From Agrobacterium sp. RAC06 (GTDB lineage: Bacteria; Pseudomonadota; Alphaproteobacteria; Rhizobiales; Rhizobiaceae), in assembly GCF_001713475.1 (NCBI RefSeq), contig NZ_CP016499.1:2108001-2172000 (forward strand): a DNA stretch of 64,000 nucleotides, given 5' to 3'. Position 1 is the stretch's first letter. Every line of letters starts with the position of its first letter. Under the pieces are notes generated by a model. It saw nothing but the letters and a program-made list of their open reading frames with translations. It was not told the origin of the DNA and did not search any database. A program made the translations under genes and the position numbers. Positions 21,302 to 31,140 of this stretch are shown piece by piece.

Positions 21302-22633
21302 TCAGAGCATCGCCATATATTTTGGCAGTTCCCGCATGCTGGGCACGACGATCAACGTATGGACGTGTCCCCGCTTATAGGCATTGAGGAACTTATTGTA
21401 GTCTTCGAAGACGACACAGCCTGAGCTGTCACCACGACGGCGCAGCAGGTAAGTGTGGGTCAGGAAGCCGTCGCGGTTATACATCTTGGCATCGCCGACG
21501 GGGTTCATGCGAATGGCCTCGATGCCATGGAAACGGGCTTCGCGCATGCGCAGCTTGTAAACGTTGGGTGGCGTCGGCCCCATGTTCTTTACATGCACAT
21601 ATTTGGGATTGTCGCGCATGTGGCCACGACCGGAATGGGCGCGCAGCTTTTCGCCATTGGGCATGTGCACGACGGAATCCTCGATCACGTAGACGGCAAT
21701 GCGGCTTCCCGGACCGGGCAGGCTGTTCTTGCGGTTGAAGATGCCCCCTGCCCCGTCATCCGTGGTGATCGGATTTTCCGGCTTGGCGTAGGCCAGCATG
21801 CCGAACAGCGTCTTTTTATTCGGCTTTTCAGTCGTGGTGACTGCAACAGGCGCTTCCGGAGCCGGCACGCGCTCGACACGCGGTTTGGCCTGCGGCTTGG
21901 CACCCGGAACCGGGCCGTCATCCGGCAGCGCACCGTGATCTTCTGTATGGGGTGCCGAGAGCAATTCCTCGAAGGGCTCTTCGCGCGGATCGGCCGTGGC
22001 CATCGTTTCGGATGCGCTTGGCGTTGCAGCATAGCCGAGGGCGACAGGTGCTGCCTCGGCCGTGTTCCTCGCGATGGAGGCGGTGACGACGGGATCAACG
22101 TCGTCTCTCTCGCTGCGGCGTTCATGGGCGGCAGTCGCAAGGGCGGCCTGCTGACGCCCCGCTTCCGCTTGAGCCAGCGCTTCGCGCAACACCGCAATGT
22201 CCTGTGCGCCGACAACGCTCTCCACACGGGCGAGCAGCAGGCGGTCGGACTTGTCGACCTCTGCAAGCTGCATGGCAGCGGGCAGCATCAGCAGACCCAG
22301 ATGGTCGGTGGCGGCGATCGCCTCGGCAAAGCGGTTGCGCATCTCATCAAGGGCTGCGAAATCCGCCGATGGTGCCGGCACGGTCCGGGGCGGAAGCGGC
22401 TTCGAAAGGGCGAGATCCGGATTCGGCAGGCTGTGGCCCACCACGCTCGGTGCCTGGATTGTGGAGGATGACAGTCCCTTGATTACGGCGAGGCTTGCTG
22501 TGCCCCAGAAGAGGCAGGCCAGTGAGATGCCCAAGACCGTCGGCAGGCTGGAGCCGCGCTTATTTCTGCGCGACTTTGTCTTCTGAACGGCGGCGCGATC
22601 GCCACCGATGACCTGAGGGGTCAAGGACGCCAT
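21302..22633 (-). CDS. DUF2778 domain-containing membrane-anchored protein
   Basis: Protein of 443 residues with a basic cytoplasmic N-terminus (KSRRNKRGS), one signal-anchor helix (LGISLACLFWGTASLAVIKG, about 34-53), a long Ala/Pro/Glu-rich linker to about residue 280, and a C-terminal DUF2778 domain. In the domain, HSGRGHMRDNPKYVHVK, REARFHGIEAIRMNP and RGDSSGCVVFEDYNKFL are visible; the His and the SSGCV cysteine resemble the L,D-transpeptidase-like catalytic pair recognised in this fold (Tlde1). I infer a periplasmic cell-wall enzyme; catalysis here is unproven. It is monocistronic with AGGT before the start. Confidence 0.8.
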   Translation of the reverse strand: MASLTPQVIGGDRAAVQKTKSRRNKRGSSLPTVLGISLACLFWGTASLAVIKGLSSSTIQAPSVVGHSLPNPDLALSKPLPPRTVPAPSADFAALDEMRNRFAEAIAATDHLGLLMLPAAMQLAEVDKSDRLLLARVESVVGAQDIAVLREALAQAEAGRQQAALATAAHERRSERDDVDPVVTASIARNTAEAAPVALGYAATPSASETMATADPREEPFEELLSAPHTEDHGALPDDGPVPGAKPQAKPRVERVPAPEAPVAVTTTEKPNKKTLFGMLAYAKPENPITTDDGAGGIFNRKNSLPGPGSRIAVYVIEDSVVHMPNGEKLRAHSGRGHMRDNPKYVHVKNMGPTPPNVYKLRMREARFHGIEAIRMNPVGDAKMYNRDGFLTHTYLLRRRGDSSGCVVFEDYNKFLNAYKRGHVHTLIVVPSMRELPKYMAML

Positions 22634-22818
22634 GATACCTGAACTCGCTTACCAAAACTCGGAGAACCGGTCGCCTAGCAGCGGAAACCGGCTTTACTGG
22701 GACAGGATGCCCGATGGTCGTCCTGTCGGCTGTCCTAAAGAATGAAGAAGTTTGGTAACCAAGAGGTTTACGCCCGGAGCTCCTTTGTGACATTTCCGGG
22801 CGCGGCGTCGAGATAGTT

Positions 22819-23523
22819 TCAAACGTGACGGGTCAACCCGCCATCAACCTTAAGGTTCTGACCCGTGATGTAAGCCGCACCATCCGAGGCGAGGAAGGCG
22901 ATCGTGGCTGCGATTTCCTCGCTCGTACCGTAGCGTTTCATCGGCACACCATCACGCCGCTCCTCGGTCGCTGGCAGGCTGTCGATCCAGCCGGGAAGGA
23001 CATTGTTCATCCGGATATTCTCGCCCGCATAGGAATCGGCGAAGAGCTTGGTAAAGGACGCGAGGCCTGCGCGGAAGACGGCCGAGGTCGGGAACATCGA
23101 AGATGGTTCAAAGGCCCAGGCTGTCGAGATGTTGATGATGGCCCCGGATTTCTGGCTCTGCATGATCGGCGTGACGAGGCGTGTCGGACGGATAACATTG
23201 AGAAGATAGACATCCATGCCTTTGGCCCATTGCTCGTCGGTGATCTCGAGGATCGGGGCCCGCGGGCCATGGCCTGCACTGTTCACGAGGACATCAATGC
23301 GGCCATAACGCTCCATCGTGCCGTCCACGAGGCGCGCAAGGTCTTCTGGAGACTGGTTCGACCCGGTGATCCCGAAGCCACCAAGTTCGGCGGCGAGTGC
23401 CTCCCCCTTGCCGGAGGACGAGAGGATGGCGACCCTGAAACCGTCGGCGGCAAGGCGCCTTGCGGCAGCCGCCCCCATACCGCTTCCCCCTGCCGTGACG
23501 ATGGCGACCTTCTGACTGGACAT
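22819..23523 (-). CDS. Short-chain dehydrogenase/reductase-family protein, atypical active site
   Basis: Rossmann-fold SDR of 234 residues. The nucleotide-binding motif TAGGSGMGAAAARRLA is at about 11-26 and the NSAGHGP motif at about 86-92, so the fold is clear. Ser is present in INISTAWAF, but the segment that normally holds Tyr-x3-Lys reads MFPTSAVFRAGLASF, with no Tyr and no Lys in register. The C-terminal YITGQNLKVDGGLTRHV is a standard FabG-like tail. ATG 23523 has GGGAG eight bases upstream. Substrate unknown; it may be a catalytically altered subfamily. Confidence 0.85.
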   Translation of the reverse strand: MSSQKVAIVTAGGSGMGAAAARRLAADGFRVAILSSSGKGEALAAELGGFGITGSNQSPEDLARLVDGTMERYGRIDVLVNSAGHGPRAPILEITDEQWAKGMDVYLLNVIRPTRLVTPIMQSQKSGAIINISTAWAFEPSSMFPTSAVFRAGLASFTKLFADSYAGENIRMNNVLPGWIDSLPATEERRDGVPMKRYGTSEEIAATIAFLASDGAAYITGQNLKVDGGLTRHV

Positions 23524-23591
23524 GTCTGTATCTCCCTTTGATGGGAGCGAAGATCAAAGGTCAGCCCGGCGATGTCCAGTCAGAAATGCTG

Positions 23592-23623
23592 AAGGCCGGT
23601 GCAGCGTTTGCTGCACCGGCCTT
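23592..23623 (-). terminator. Terminator-like hairpin after the PilZ-like gene
   Basis: AAGGCCGGTGCAGC (23592-23605) pairs perfectly with GCTGCACCGGCCTT (23610-23623) around GTTT, just downstream of the minus-strand gene ending at 23647. The T run on that strand is weak. Confidence 0.7.
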
Positions 23624-23646
23624 GATGCATTTCGTGGAAGCGCAGG

Positions 23647-24003
23647 TTACCAGCTGCGAACGTCGAGAACGCGGTCCTTGTGCGCCGGATGGGTGGAGAA
23701 GACGAAGATGCGATCCAGCTCCTTCTGCGTCAGCAGGCGCAGGAAACGGATTTCGGCCGTGTTGTTGGCAAAGCTCTTCATCAGCACCGCACCCACCTTG
23801 TTGATGCGCGCATCCGGAATATCGAGATAGAATTCCTTGGGAAGATTGACCTGCGTGATCAGTCCGATCACCGCGCCGCTGAGCGATATGCGCAGGACGT
23901 CGCAACGCCGCGCTGCCATGTGGGACATGCCGTTCTCGGTGTATTCGAGGCGCCCGGCATTCATCGTATCCTCCATGCGATACCGGTTCTCCCGGTCATA
24001 CAT
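23647..24003 (-). CDS. Small PilZ-like protein, hypothetical
   Basis: Cytoplasmic protein of about 118 residues. The stretch AARRCDVLRISLSGAVIGLI with the later LPKEFYLDI and KVGAVLMKSFANNTAEIRFL has the spacing of a PilZ beta-barrel (Arg-Arg near the start, then a D/N-x-S-x-x-G-like turn), but the canonical RxxxR and DxSxxG are imperfect, so c-di-GMP binding is uncertain. The start is ATG 24003, preceded by AAGGAGGA with seven-base spacing; longer in-frame starts up to 24093 lack such a site. It stands alone between the SDR and the agl operon. Confidence 0.65.
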   Translation of the reverse strand: MYDRENRYRMEDTMNAGRLEYTENGMSHMAARRCDVLRISLSGAVIGLITQVNLPKEFYLDIPDARINKVGAVLMKSFANNTAEIRFLRLLTQKELDRIFVFSTHPAHKDRVLDVRSW

Positions 24004-24153
24004 GAAGGATTCCTCCTTCTTCAGGAAATGAGATCCGCCGCTTGCTGCTCTCATCGTTTCTGCCCTCGTCTTTTTGTCAATTGTTATGGGCAAAAAGCTA
24101 ACAGCGACAACTTAACAGTCGGTGTTGCCGCAAGGGCCATTCCTGACCACGAA

Positions 24154-24187
24154 AAAGCCCTGTTATCGGTAAGGATAACAGGGCTTT
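24154..24187. terminator. Terminator after aglK
   Basis: AAAGCCCTGTTATC (24154-24167) pairs perfectly with GATAACAGGGCTTT (24174-24187) around GGTAAG. On the minus strand it ends AAAGCCC...TTTTTC, 22 bases after the aglK stop. Confidence 0.9.
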
Positions 24188-24209
24188 AAGCAGATTGGTC
24201 AAGTTATGG

Positions 24210-25298
<1,089 letters not shown>

Positions 25299-25312
25299 GC
25301 TTTCCTCCCCTG

Positions 25313-26968
25313 TCAGGCGTGGCGCGCGAAATAGGCGCCCCAAGCCGGCAACTCTACCTTGTTATCGTTGATTGCACTGTCAAAGCCGTGGCCTTCGAGC
25401 GCGATCCATTCGCCGGATGGCATGGCAATCGACGTTTGATCGGCGCTCATGTTGAAGATGCAAAGCAGCTTCTCATTGCCGAAGGCGCGGGTGTACACCA
25501 GCTGGTCATCGCCTGCCTCGTGGAAGGTGATGTCGCCCTTGGCAAAGGCCGGATACTGTCGGCGGAAGGCCAGGAAGCGACGATAGTGCTCGAGCACGGA
25601 TTCCGGCTTGCCAAACTGCGTGTTGACCGCGCGCAGGTTATGTTCAACCGGGATGGGCAGCCAGGTCTTCTGCGCCGTCGAGAAGCCCGCCTGGGTCGCA
25701 TGATCGTCCCAGACCATTGGCGTGCGGCAACCGTCGCGGCCCTTGAACTCCGGCCAAAACTGAATGCCATAGGGATCCTGCAGATCCTCGAAGGCGATTT
25801 CGGCTTCGGTGAGGCCGAGTTCTTCGCCCTGGTAGATGCAGACGGAGCCGCGCTGGGTCAAGAGCAGCGCCGAGGTCATCTTCGCATAGGCGTCGCGATC
25901 GAGAACGTTTGCTCCCCAGCGGGATACGTGGCGAACGACGTCATGGTTGGAGAAGGCCCAGCAGGCCCAGCCTTCAGGGGCTGCATTTGCGAATGCATTC
26001 TGCGTGTTGCGCACGACTTCCGGCGTCAGAGGTTCCGGCGCCAGGAATTCGAAGGCATAGCACATCTGCATCTTGTCATTGCCGGAGGTGTATTCGCCAA
26101 CGATTTCCAGACCACGCTGGCTGTCGCCGACTTCGCCGACGGCGGCAATCGCCGGATACTCGTCGAGCAGCGCACGGAAGCGCTTCAGGAAGGCGATGTT
26201 CTCAGGGCGGTTCTTGTCGTAGATGTGTTCCTGGAAGTTGTAAGGGTTCACGGCCGGTGCGGTCGAGGCGTTGCGGCGCTCCGGTGCAAGCGGCGGATTG
26301 TCCCGCAGTTCCTTGTCGTGGAAGTAGAAATTGATCGTGTCGAGGCGGAAGCCGTCGACGCCGCGGTCGAGCCAGAAGCGTGTGGCCGCCAGGAGCGCAT
26401 CCTGCACTTCCGGATTGTGCAGGTTCATGTCCGGCTGCGAGGTCAGGAAGTTGTGCATGTAATACTGCATGCGGGTTGGATCCCACTGCCAGGCGGACCC
26501 GCCGAAGATCGACAGCCAGTTGTTCGGCGGCGTGCCATCCGGCTTCGAATCTGCCCAGACATACCAGTCAGCCTTGGGATTGACGCGGCTCGAGCGGCTC
26601 TCGACAAACCAAGGGTGCTGGTCCGACGAGTGCGACATCACGAGGTCGATCATGACCTTGATGTTGAGGCGGTGGGCTTCGGCGATCAGGCCGTCGAAAT
26701 CGGTCAGGGAGCCGAACATCGGATCGACGTCGACGTAGTTCGAGACGTCGTAGCCGAAGTCCTTCATCGGCGAGGCGAAGAAAGGTGAGATCCAGATCGC
26801 ATCGGCGCCGAGATCGGCGATATGCGACAGACGGGCGGTGATGCCCTTCAGGTCGCCGATGCCGTCACCGTTGGAGTCCTGATAGGAGCGTGGGTAGATC
26901 TGATAGATCACCGCGCCGCGCCACCAGTCCTTGTCGGGCGTCATGACGGGATTTGCATCTGCACTCAT
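25313..26968 (-). CDS. aglA: Alpha-glucosidase, GH13
   Basis: Cytoplasmic alpha-glucosidase of 551 residues that hydrolyses imported alpha-glucosides such as sucrose, maltose or trehalose. The four GH13 regions are visible: DLVMSHSSDQHPW (region I, about 108-120), GFRLDTINFYF (region II, nucleophile Asp near 210), AAVGEVGD (region III, acid/base Glu near 275) and AFSNHDVVRHVSRWG (region IV, about 336-350). The N-terminal VIYQIYPRSYQDSNGDGIGD is the usual strand-1 motif. It lies between aglG and aglK in the operon. Confidence 0.95.
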   Translation of the reverse strand: MSADANPVMTPDKDWWRGAVIYQIYPRSYQDSNGDGIGDLKGITARLSHIADLGADAIWISPFFASPMKDFGYDVSNYVDVDPMFGSLTDFDGLIAEAHRLNIKVMIDLVMSHSSDQHPWFVESRSSRVNPKADWYVWADSKPDGTPPNNWLSIFGGSAWQWDPTRMQYYMHNFLTSQPDMNLHNPEVQDALLAATRFWLDRGVDGFRLDTINFYFHDKELRDNPPLAPERRNASTAPAVNPYNFQEHIYDKNRPENIAFLKRFRALLDEYPAIAAVGEVGDSQRGLEIVGEYTSGNDKMQMCYAFEFLAPEPLTPEVVRNTQNAFANAAPEGWACWAFSNHDVVRHVSRWGANVLDRDAYAKMTSALLLTQRGSVCIYQGEELGLTEAEIAFEDLQDPYGIQFWPEFKGRDGCRTPMVWDDHATQAGFSTAQKTWLPIPVEHNLRAVNTQFGKPESVLEHYRRFLAFRRQYPAFAKGDITFHEAGDDQLVYTRAFGNEKLLCIFNMSADQTSIAMPSGEWIALEGHGFDSAINDNKVELPAWGAYFARHA

Positions 26969-27004
26969 TTAGATATTCCTGTTGGCTTGGTCTGAAACCC
27001 GGCG

Positions 27005-28168
27005 TCAGCCACCCTTCACCGATCCGGCAAGGAGGCCACGCACGAGGTAGCGTTGCATGAAGAAGAAGACGAGGAGCGGCACCGCGATCGACACGAAGGC
27101 GGCAGTCGCCAGGATTTCCCAGTTGCCGCCGCGCGTGCCCAGAAGCTCGACGATCTGGTTCGTCATCACGGTCGTCTCGCCGGTCGCATCGATCAGGAAG
27201 ACCTTGGCGACGAGCAGGTCGTTCCAGGTCCAGAGGAACTGGAAGATGGCGAAGGAGGCGAGCGCCGGGAACGATAGGGGAAGGATGATGCGGGTGAAGA
27301 TCTGGAAATCCGTCGCACCGTCCACCTTCGCGCATTCGATGATGTCGCGCGGGAGCCCCACCATGTAATTGCGCAGGAGGTAGATCGCGAGCGGCAGGCC
27401 GAAACCCGTATGGGCGAGCCAGACACCGAGATAGCCCTTGCCGATGCCGATCGACAAATGCAGACGCAGCAGCGGGATGAGCGCGAGCTGCAACGGAACG
27501 ACCAGAAGTGCTACCACGGCCGCGATCAGAAGCGCGCGTCCGGGAAATTCCATCCAGGCAAGCGCATAGGCCGCAAAGGCTGCAATCACGATCGGGATGA
27601 CGGTCGCGGGAATGGTGACCGTCAGCGTGTTGAAGAAGGCTTTTGCCATGGAGTCCGTGGTCGAGCCGGAAAAGAGGACCGTCTCGTAGTTGTCGAGCGT
27701 AAACTTCGGCGGCAGCTCGGCCGTCACGAAGATGCGATCACCGCGGCTTCCGGTCAGTTCGACATCACTTTCCAGACGATAGTCGCCATTGGCCTGGACG
27801 GTCACACGTGCATTGTCTCCCATTGGCGCGGTCGCACCGGGCTCGTATTCACTGATGGCACGCGAGGATGTTCCCCAGACCGAGATCTCTGCTTCGGCCG
27901 AAGCACCGCCTTCGCTGAGCAGATTGCCCTCGATGACCCAGAGATTGCCTTCCTGCTGCTGGGTGGACGGAGCTGCGGTTCTCAGCACGAGGTTCTGCTC
28001 CTGCGAGAACAGCGAGCTCCACCAGCCGCTGGTGGAAATCTGATCCGCAGTGCGGAATGACGAGATGAAAAGGCCCGCAGTCGGCAGCAGCCAAAGGATG
28101 ACCAGTGCTACGACCGAGAGATGAACGGCCCAGACGAGACCGGATTTCTTGCCTGCAATCTTTGCCAT
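27005..28168 (-). CDS. aglG: Alpha-glucoside ABC transporter permease
   Basis: Inner-membrane permease of 387 residues, MalG type. After the first helix (VVALVILWLLPTAGLFISSF) there is a periplasmic insert of about 120 residues, longer than in typical MalG, before the remaining five helices. The EAA motif that docks to the ATPase is CAKVDGATDFQIFTRIILPL (about 280-299). The start ATG is preceded by GGGAGG, and the gene lies 14 bases after aglF and 36 before aglA. Confidence 0.94.
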   Translation of the reverse strand: MAKIAGKKSGLVWAVHLSVVALVILWLLPTAGLFISSFRTADQISTSGWWSSLFSQEQNLVLRTAAPSTQQQEGNLWVIEGNLLSEGGASAEAEISVWGTSSRAISEYEPGATAPMGDNARVTVQANGDYRLESDVELTGSRGDRIFVTAELPPKFTLDNYETVLFSGSTTDSMAKAFFNTLTVTIPATVIPIVIAAFAAYALAWMEFPGRALLIAAVVALLVVPLQLALIPLLRLHLSIGIGKGYLGVWLAHTGFGLPLAIYLLRNYMVGLPRDIIECAKVDGATDFQIFTRIILPLSFPALASFAIFQFLWTWNDLLVAKVFLIDATGETTVMTNQIVELLGTRGGNWEILATAAFVSIAVPLLVFFFMQRYLVRGLLAGSVKGG

Positions 28169-28182
28169 GATCCCGCCTCCCC

Positions 28183-29424
28183 TCAGCGCATTTCTTTTCG
28201 AGCGTTGTAGACGTTCCAGACCAGGATCGGCAGGACCAGCAGCATGATCACCATGGCGCTTGCCGAACCGATGCCCCAGTCATTGGCCCGGAAGAGCTTG
28301 TCGAACATGTAGTTGGCAAGCACCTGCGTTTCCCACTGGCCGTTGGTCATCGCAAAGACGATGTCGAAGACCTTGAGAACGACGAGCGTGATGGTGGTCC
28401 AGACGACGACCACGGTTCCCATGATCTGCGGGATCTTGATCTTGAAGAAGATCTCAAAATCGTTCGCGCCATCGATGACGGCCGCCTCGATTGTCTCTTC
28501 CGGGATGCCGCGAATGGCCGCCGACAGGATGACCATCGCGAAGCCCGTCTGGATCCAGATCAGCACGACCATCAGGAAGAAGTTGTTCCAGAACGGAATC
28601 GTCAACCAGGTCTGCGGCTCGCCATAGGGATAGGCGAAGGTCATGACGATGTAGATGGAGACAAGCGCACGATAGCAGAGCCAGGCTCCGGCGAGCGTCA
28701 GCGCAACGCGAACGACGACACCGAATTTCGAGCTTCCGCCACGATGGCCGATTCCTCCGCCGAGGGGACGCAACAGCTGGTAAATGCCATAGGCGACGAA
28801 GGCAATGAACGCGAGGAGCAGCAGTGCCGGCAGGATACGCAGGGTCAGAACCGCCCCAAATCCGCCATCGAAAGACAGCCAGATGGCGTTGAGGATACCG
28901 ATCTGCTCCTCACCCGCCGGTCGTGTGTCATACACCAGCTTGAAGATGACTGACGCACCGACGAAGGAGATCGCCATAGGCATGAAGATCAGCGATTTCG
29001 CGATGCTTCCCCAGGAAATGCGGTCGGTAAGCTGTGCGGCCAGAAGGCCGAAGGCTGTCGAGACTGCCGGTACCACAATCAGCCATAGCAGATTGTTGGT
29101 GATCGCCTCCCAGAACTTCGGTTCAGCAGCCATCCGCTCATAATTGGCCAAGCCGACAAAGGCTCCCCCTAAACTGCGGTCCGACACGGATAGCCAGAGC
29201 GTGGCGATGACGGGATAGACCAGATAGAAGCCGAGGGCGACAATGGCAGGAAACAGGAACAGCCAAGGGCGGATCATATTGGCGCGGTTAATATTGCGCC
29301 CTGCGTGCTCACCCTTGGCGGGGAACAGCACCCTGTCGACAAAAATATTCGACAGGTAGAAATAACCGACACATCCACCGACACCGATGATGATCGTGAT
29401 CAGAGCCTGCAACGCTGGATTCAT
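28183..29424 (-). CDS. aglF: Alpha-glucoside ABC transporter permease
   Basis: Inner-membrane permease of 413 residues, MalF type, with an N-terminal helix (LQALITIIIGVGGCVGYFYL) and further helices including IRPWLFLFPAIVALGFYLVY and TNNLLWLIVVPAVSTAFGLL. The EAA loop is AAVIDGANDFEIFFKIKIPQ (about 319-338). ATG 29424 follows GGGGGAG. It is separated from aglE by 92 bases that contain a stem-loop, and pairs with AglG to form the channel. Confidence 0.94.
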   Translation of the reverse strand: MNPALQALITIIIGVGGCVGYFYLSNIFVDRVLFPAKGEHAGRNINRANMIRPWLFLFPAIVALGFYLVYPVIATLWLSVSDRSLGGAFVGLANYERMAAEPKFWEAITNNLLWLIVVPAVSTAFGLLAAQLTDRISWGSIAKSLIFMPMAISFVGASVIFKLVYDTRPAGEEQIGILNAIWLSFDGGFGAVLTLRILPALLLLAFIAFVAYGIYQLLRPLGGGIGHRGGSSKFGVVVRVALTLAGAWLCYRALVSIYIVMTFAYPYGEPQTWLTIPFWNNFFLMVVLIWIQTGFAMVILSAAIRGIPEETIEAAVIDGANDFEIFFKIKIPQIMGTVVVVWTTITLVVLKVFDIVFAMTNGQWETQVLANYMFDKLFRANDWGIGSASAMVIMLLVLPILVWNVYNARKEMR

Positions 29425-29460
29425 GATGGTCTCCCCCTCCGCATGCCTTCTGATTTTTGC

Positions 29461-29490
29461 GAGCGCCCGGGCGGTTTAGCCCGGACGCTC
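29461..29490 (-). repeat. Intercistronic stem-loop between aglE and aglF
   Basis: GAGCGCCCGGGC and GCCCGGACGCTC form an 11-pair stem with one mismatch around GGTTTA. On the transcribed strand it is not followed by a T run. Such hairpins after a binding-protein gene commonly protect the upstream mRNA and raise its level over the permeases. Confidence 0.6.
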
Positions 29491-29516
29491 GTGAGGCAGT
29501 ACTGCTCTATGGCAGC

Positions 29517-30869
29517 TTACTTGACGCCGTCCCAGGCTGTCTGGATCGACTTTGCAACATCTTCCGCGGACTTGCCACCGACATAATCGACCATGCCGGT
29601 CCAGAAGCTTCCTGCGCCGATGGCGCCCGGCATCAGGTCAGAACCATCAAAGCGGAACGTGGTCGCCTGCAGCAGGATGTCGTTCATCTTGCGGACGGTA
29701 GGATCCGTGAAGACTTCCGGGTTCACGCCCTTGTGCGGGGTGAGGAAGCCCTTCTGGGCCATCCAGACTTCATGGGCGATCGGCGACTTCAGGAACTCGA
29801 TGAAAGCGCGAGCGGCCTTGCTGTCCTTTGTGATAGTGAAGGTCGTGCCAGCGCCAAGAACCGGGCTTCCGAGGTTCTTTTCGGCATAGGCCGGGAAGTA
29901 GAAGAAGTCTGCATCTTCACCCACCGACGTGCCTTCAGGGAAGAAGGACGGGATGAACGACGCCTGGCGGTGCATGTAGCACTGCGGCGGCGAGGCAAAG
30001 AGGCCCTTCGGGCTGTCGCGGAAGTCGGTCGAAGCGACGGCGCCGGCACCACCGACGACGAACTTGTCGTTCTTGGCGAACCAGCCGAACTCATTGATGG
30101 CATTGACGACGATCGGGTCGTCGAACTTCATCTCGTTGGAAACCCACTTGTCGTAGTCTTCCGGCGACGCCGTGCGCAGCATCATGTCCTCGACCCAGTC
30201 GGTGGCCGGCCAACCGGTGGCGGCACCCGAACCGAGACCGATGCACCACGGCGTACCACCGTCAGCGACGATCTTCTCGGTCAGAGCCTTGAGCTCTTCC
30301 ATGGTCTGCGGGACTTCGTAACCGGCATCTTCGAAGTTTTCAGGCGAATACCAGACGAGCGACTTCAGGTCAGTCTTGAAGGGGAAGCCGTAGAAGGCCT
30401 TGTTGCCGTCCTGGCCAGCATAGGTGCCGAGATCGACCCAGGACTGGCCAGCGGCGTAGTTATCCTTAAGCCAGGATGCGTTTTCAGCGCCGAGATCGGT
30501 CAGGAAACCACGCTTCGCCATGTCGGACGCGAGGCCCGGCTGCGGGAAGATGGCGATGTTCGGGGCGGAGCCGGCTTCCAGATCGACGGCGATCTGCTGC
30601 TCGAAGCTGTCAGAGCCGGTGTAGCGGACATCCGCGCCGGTCGCGGCTGCGAAATAGGCCAGAACGCTTTCAACGAGGACCTGGTCCGGGCCCAGCCAGG
30701 GGCCAAAAATGGTGATCTGTTCGCCGTTGAGCTGGGTCTTCTTCAGCTCCTCGAAGCTTGCCCAATTGAACTTGGCATCTTCACCGGGAGCGAACTTCAA
30801 TTCCTGTGCGCCGGCCGTGCCAGCAACGAGCGCGGCAGCAGCCACGGTCATCAAAAACAGTTTCTTCAT
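29517..30869 (-). CDS. aglE: Alpha-glucoside ABC transporter substrate-binding protein
   Basis: Periplasmic binding protein of 450 residues, family 1 solute-binding. Signal peptide MKKLFLMTVAAAALVAGTAG with cleavage near AGA-QE; the mature part has IFGPWLGPDQVLVESVLAYF and ADVRYTGSDSFEQQIAVDLE near the N-terminus and LPQPGLA-type strands typical of AglE. ATG 30869 is preceded by GGGAGG. It is the first gene of aglEFGAK; three AAGCGCTT-centred sites lie between it and the divergent regulator aglR. Confidence 0.95.
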   Translation of the reverse strand: MKKLFLMTVAAAALVAGTAGAQELKFAPGEDAKFNWASFEELKKTQLNGEQITIFGPWLGPDQVLVESVLAYFAAATGADVRYTGSDSFEQQIAVDLEAGSAPNIAIFPQPGLASDMAKRGFLTDLGAENASWLKDNYAAGQSWVDLGTYAGQDGNKAFYGFPFKTDLKSLVWYSPENFEDAGYEVPQTMEELKALTEKIVADGGTPWCIGLGSGAATGWPATDWVEDMMLRTASPEDYDKWVSNEMKFDDPIVVNAINEFGWFAKNDKFVVGGAGAVASTDFRDSPKGLFASPPQCYMHRQASFIPSFFPEGTSVGEDADFFYFPAYAEKNLGSPVLGAGTTFTITKDSKAARAFIEFLKSPIAHEVWMAQKGFLTPHKGVNPEVFTDPTVRKMNDILLQATTFRFDGSDLMPGAIGAGSFWTGMVDYVGGKSAEDVAKSIQTAWDGVK

Positions 30870-30926
30870 GTGATTAACCTCCCATCACATCGGACGGCCA
30901 AACGTCCTTGGTCAGCGCATTATCCT

Positions 30927-30938
30927 CAAAGCGCTTTG
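30927..30938. promoter_or_regulatory. agl operator site 1 (LacI type)
   Basis: CAAAGCGCTTTG is a perfect 12-base palindrome about 58 bases upstream of aglE. It has the central CG typical of LacI/GalR operators and shares AAGCGCTT with two other sites in the aglE/aglR interval. Confidence 0.7.
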
Positions 30939-30974
30939 GCCCCTATTTCATCCCATTGGGTTCCATATTGAGTC

Positions 30975-30982
30975 AAGCGCTT
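30975..30982. promoter_or_regulatory. agl operator site 2 (LacI type)
   Basis: AAGCGCTT core within TCAAGCGCTTTTC, about 105 bases upstream of aglE. Same core as sites 1 and 3. Confidence 0.65.
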
Positions 30983-31089
30983 TTCTGGTTCTGCCGCATT
31001 TTGGCGCAACCCCTGGCACGGCCAGCAGCATCTGCATTGATTTAAAGCATTTTTCTCTTGTCGCCGACCGGGCGTCTGCGCCATAGTCG

Positions 31090-31097
31090 AAGCGCTT
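31090..31097. promoter_or_regulatory. agl operator site 3 (LacI type), near aglR
   Basis: AAGCGCTT core within TCGAAGCGCTTTGA, about 45 bases before the aglR start. The position suggests autorepression of aglR. A weaker variant, AAAGCATTTT, is at about 31044. Confidence 0.65.
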
Positions 31098-31140
31098 TGA
31101 CCACCTGCGGAGGCAACTGGCGGTCTTGCACGGGAGAGGA

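Noticed and set aside
21302..22633. DUF2778 protein as a type VI effector (Tlde1-like toxin)
   Set aside because: No immunity gene, secretion marker or type VI gene is nearby; the protein has its own membrane anchor.
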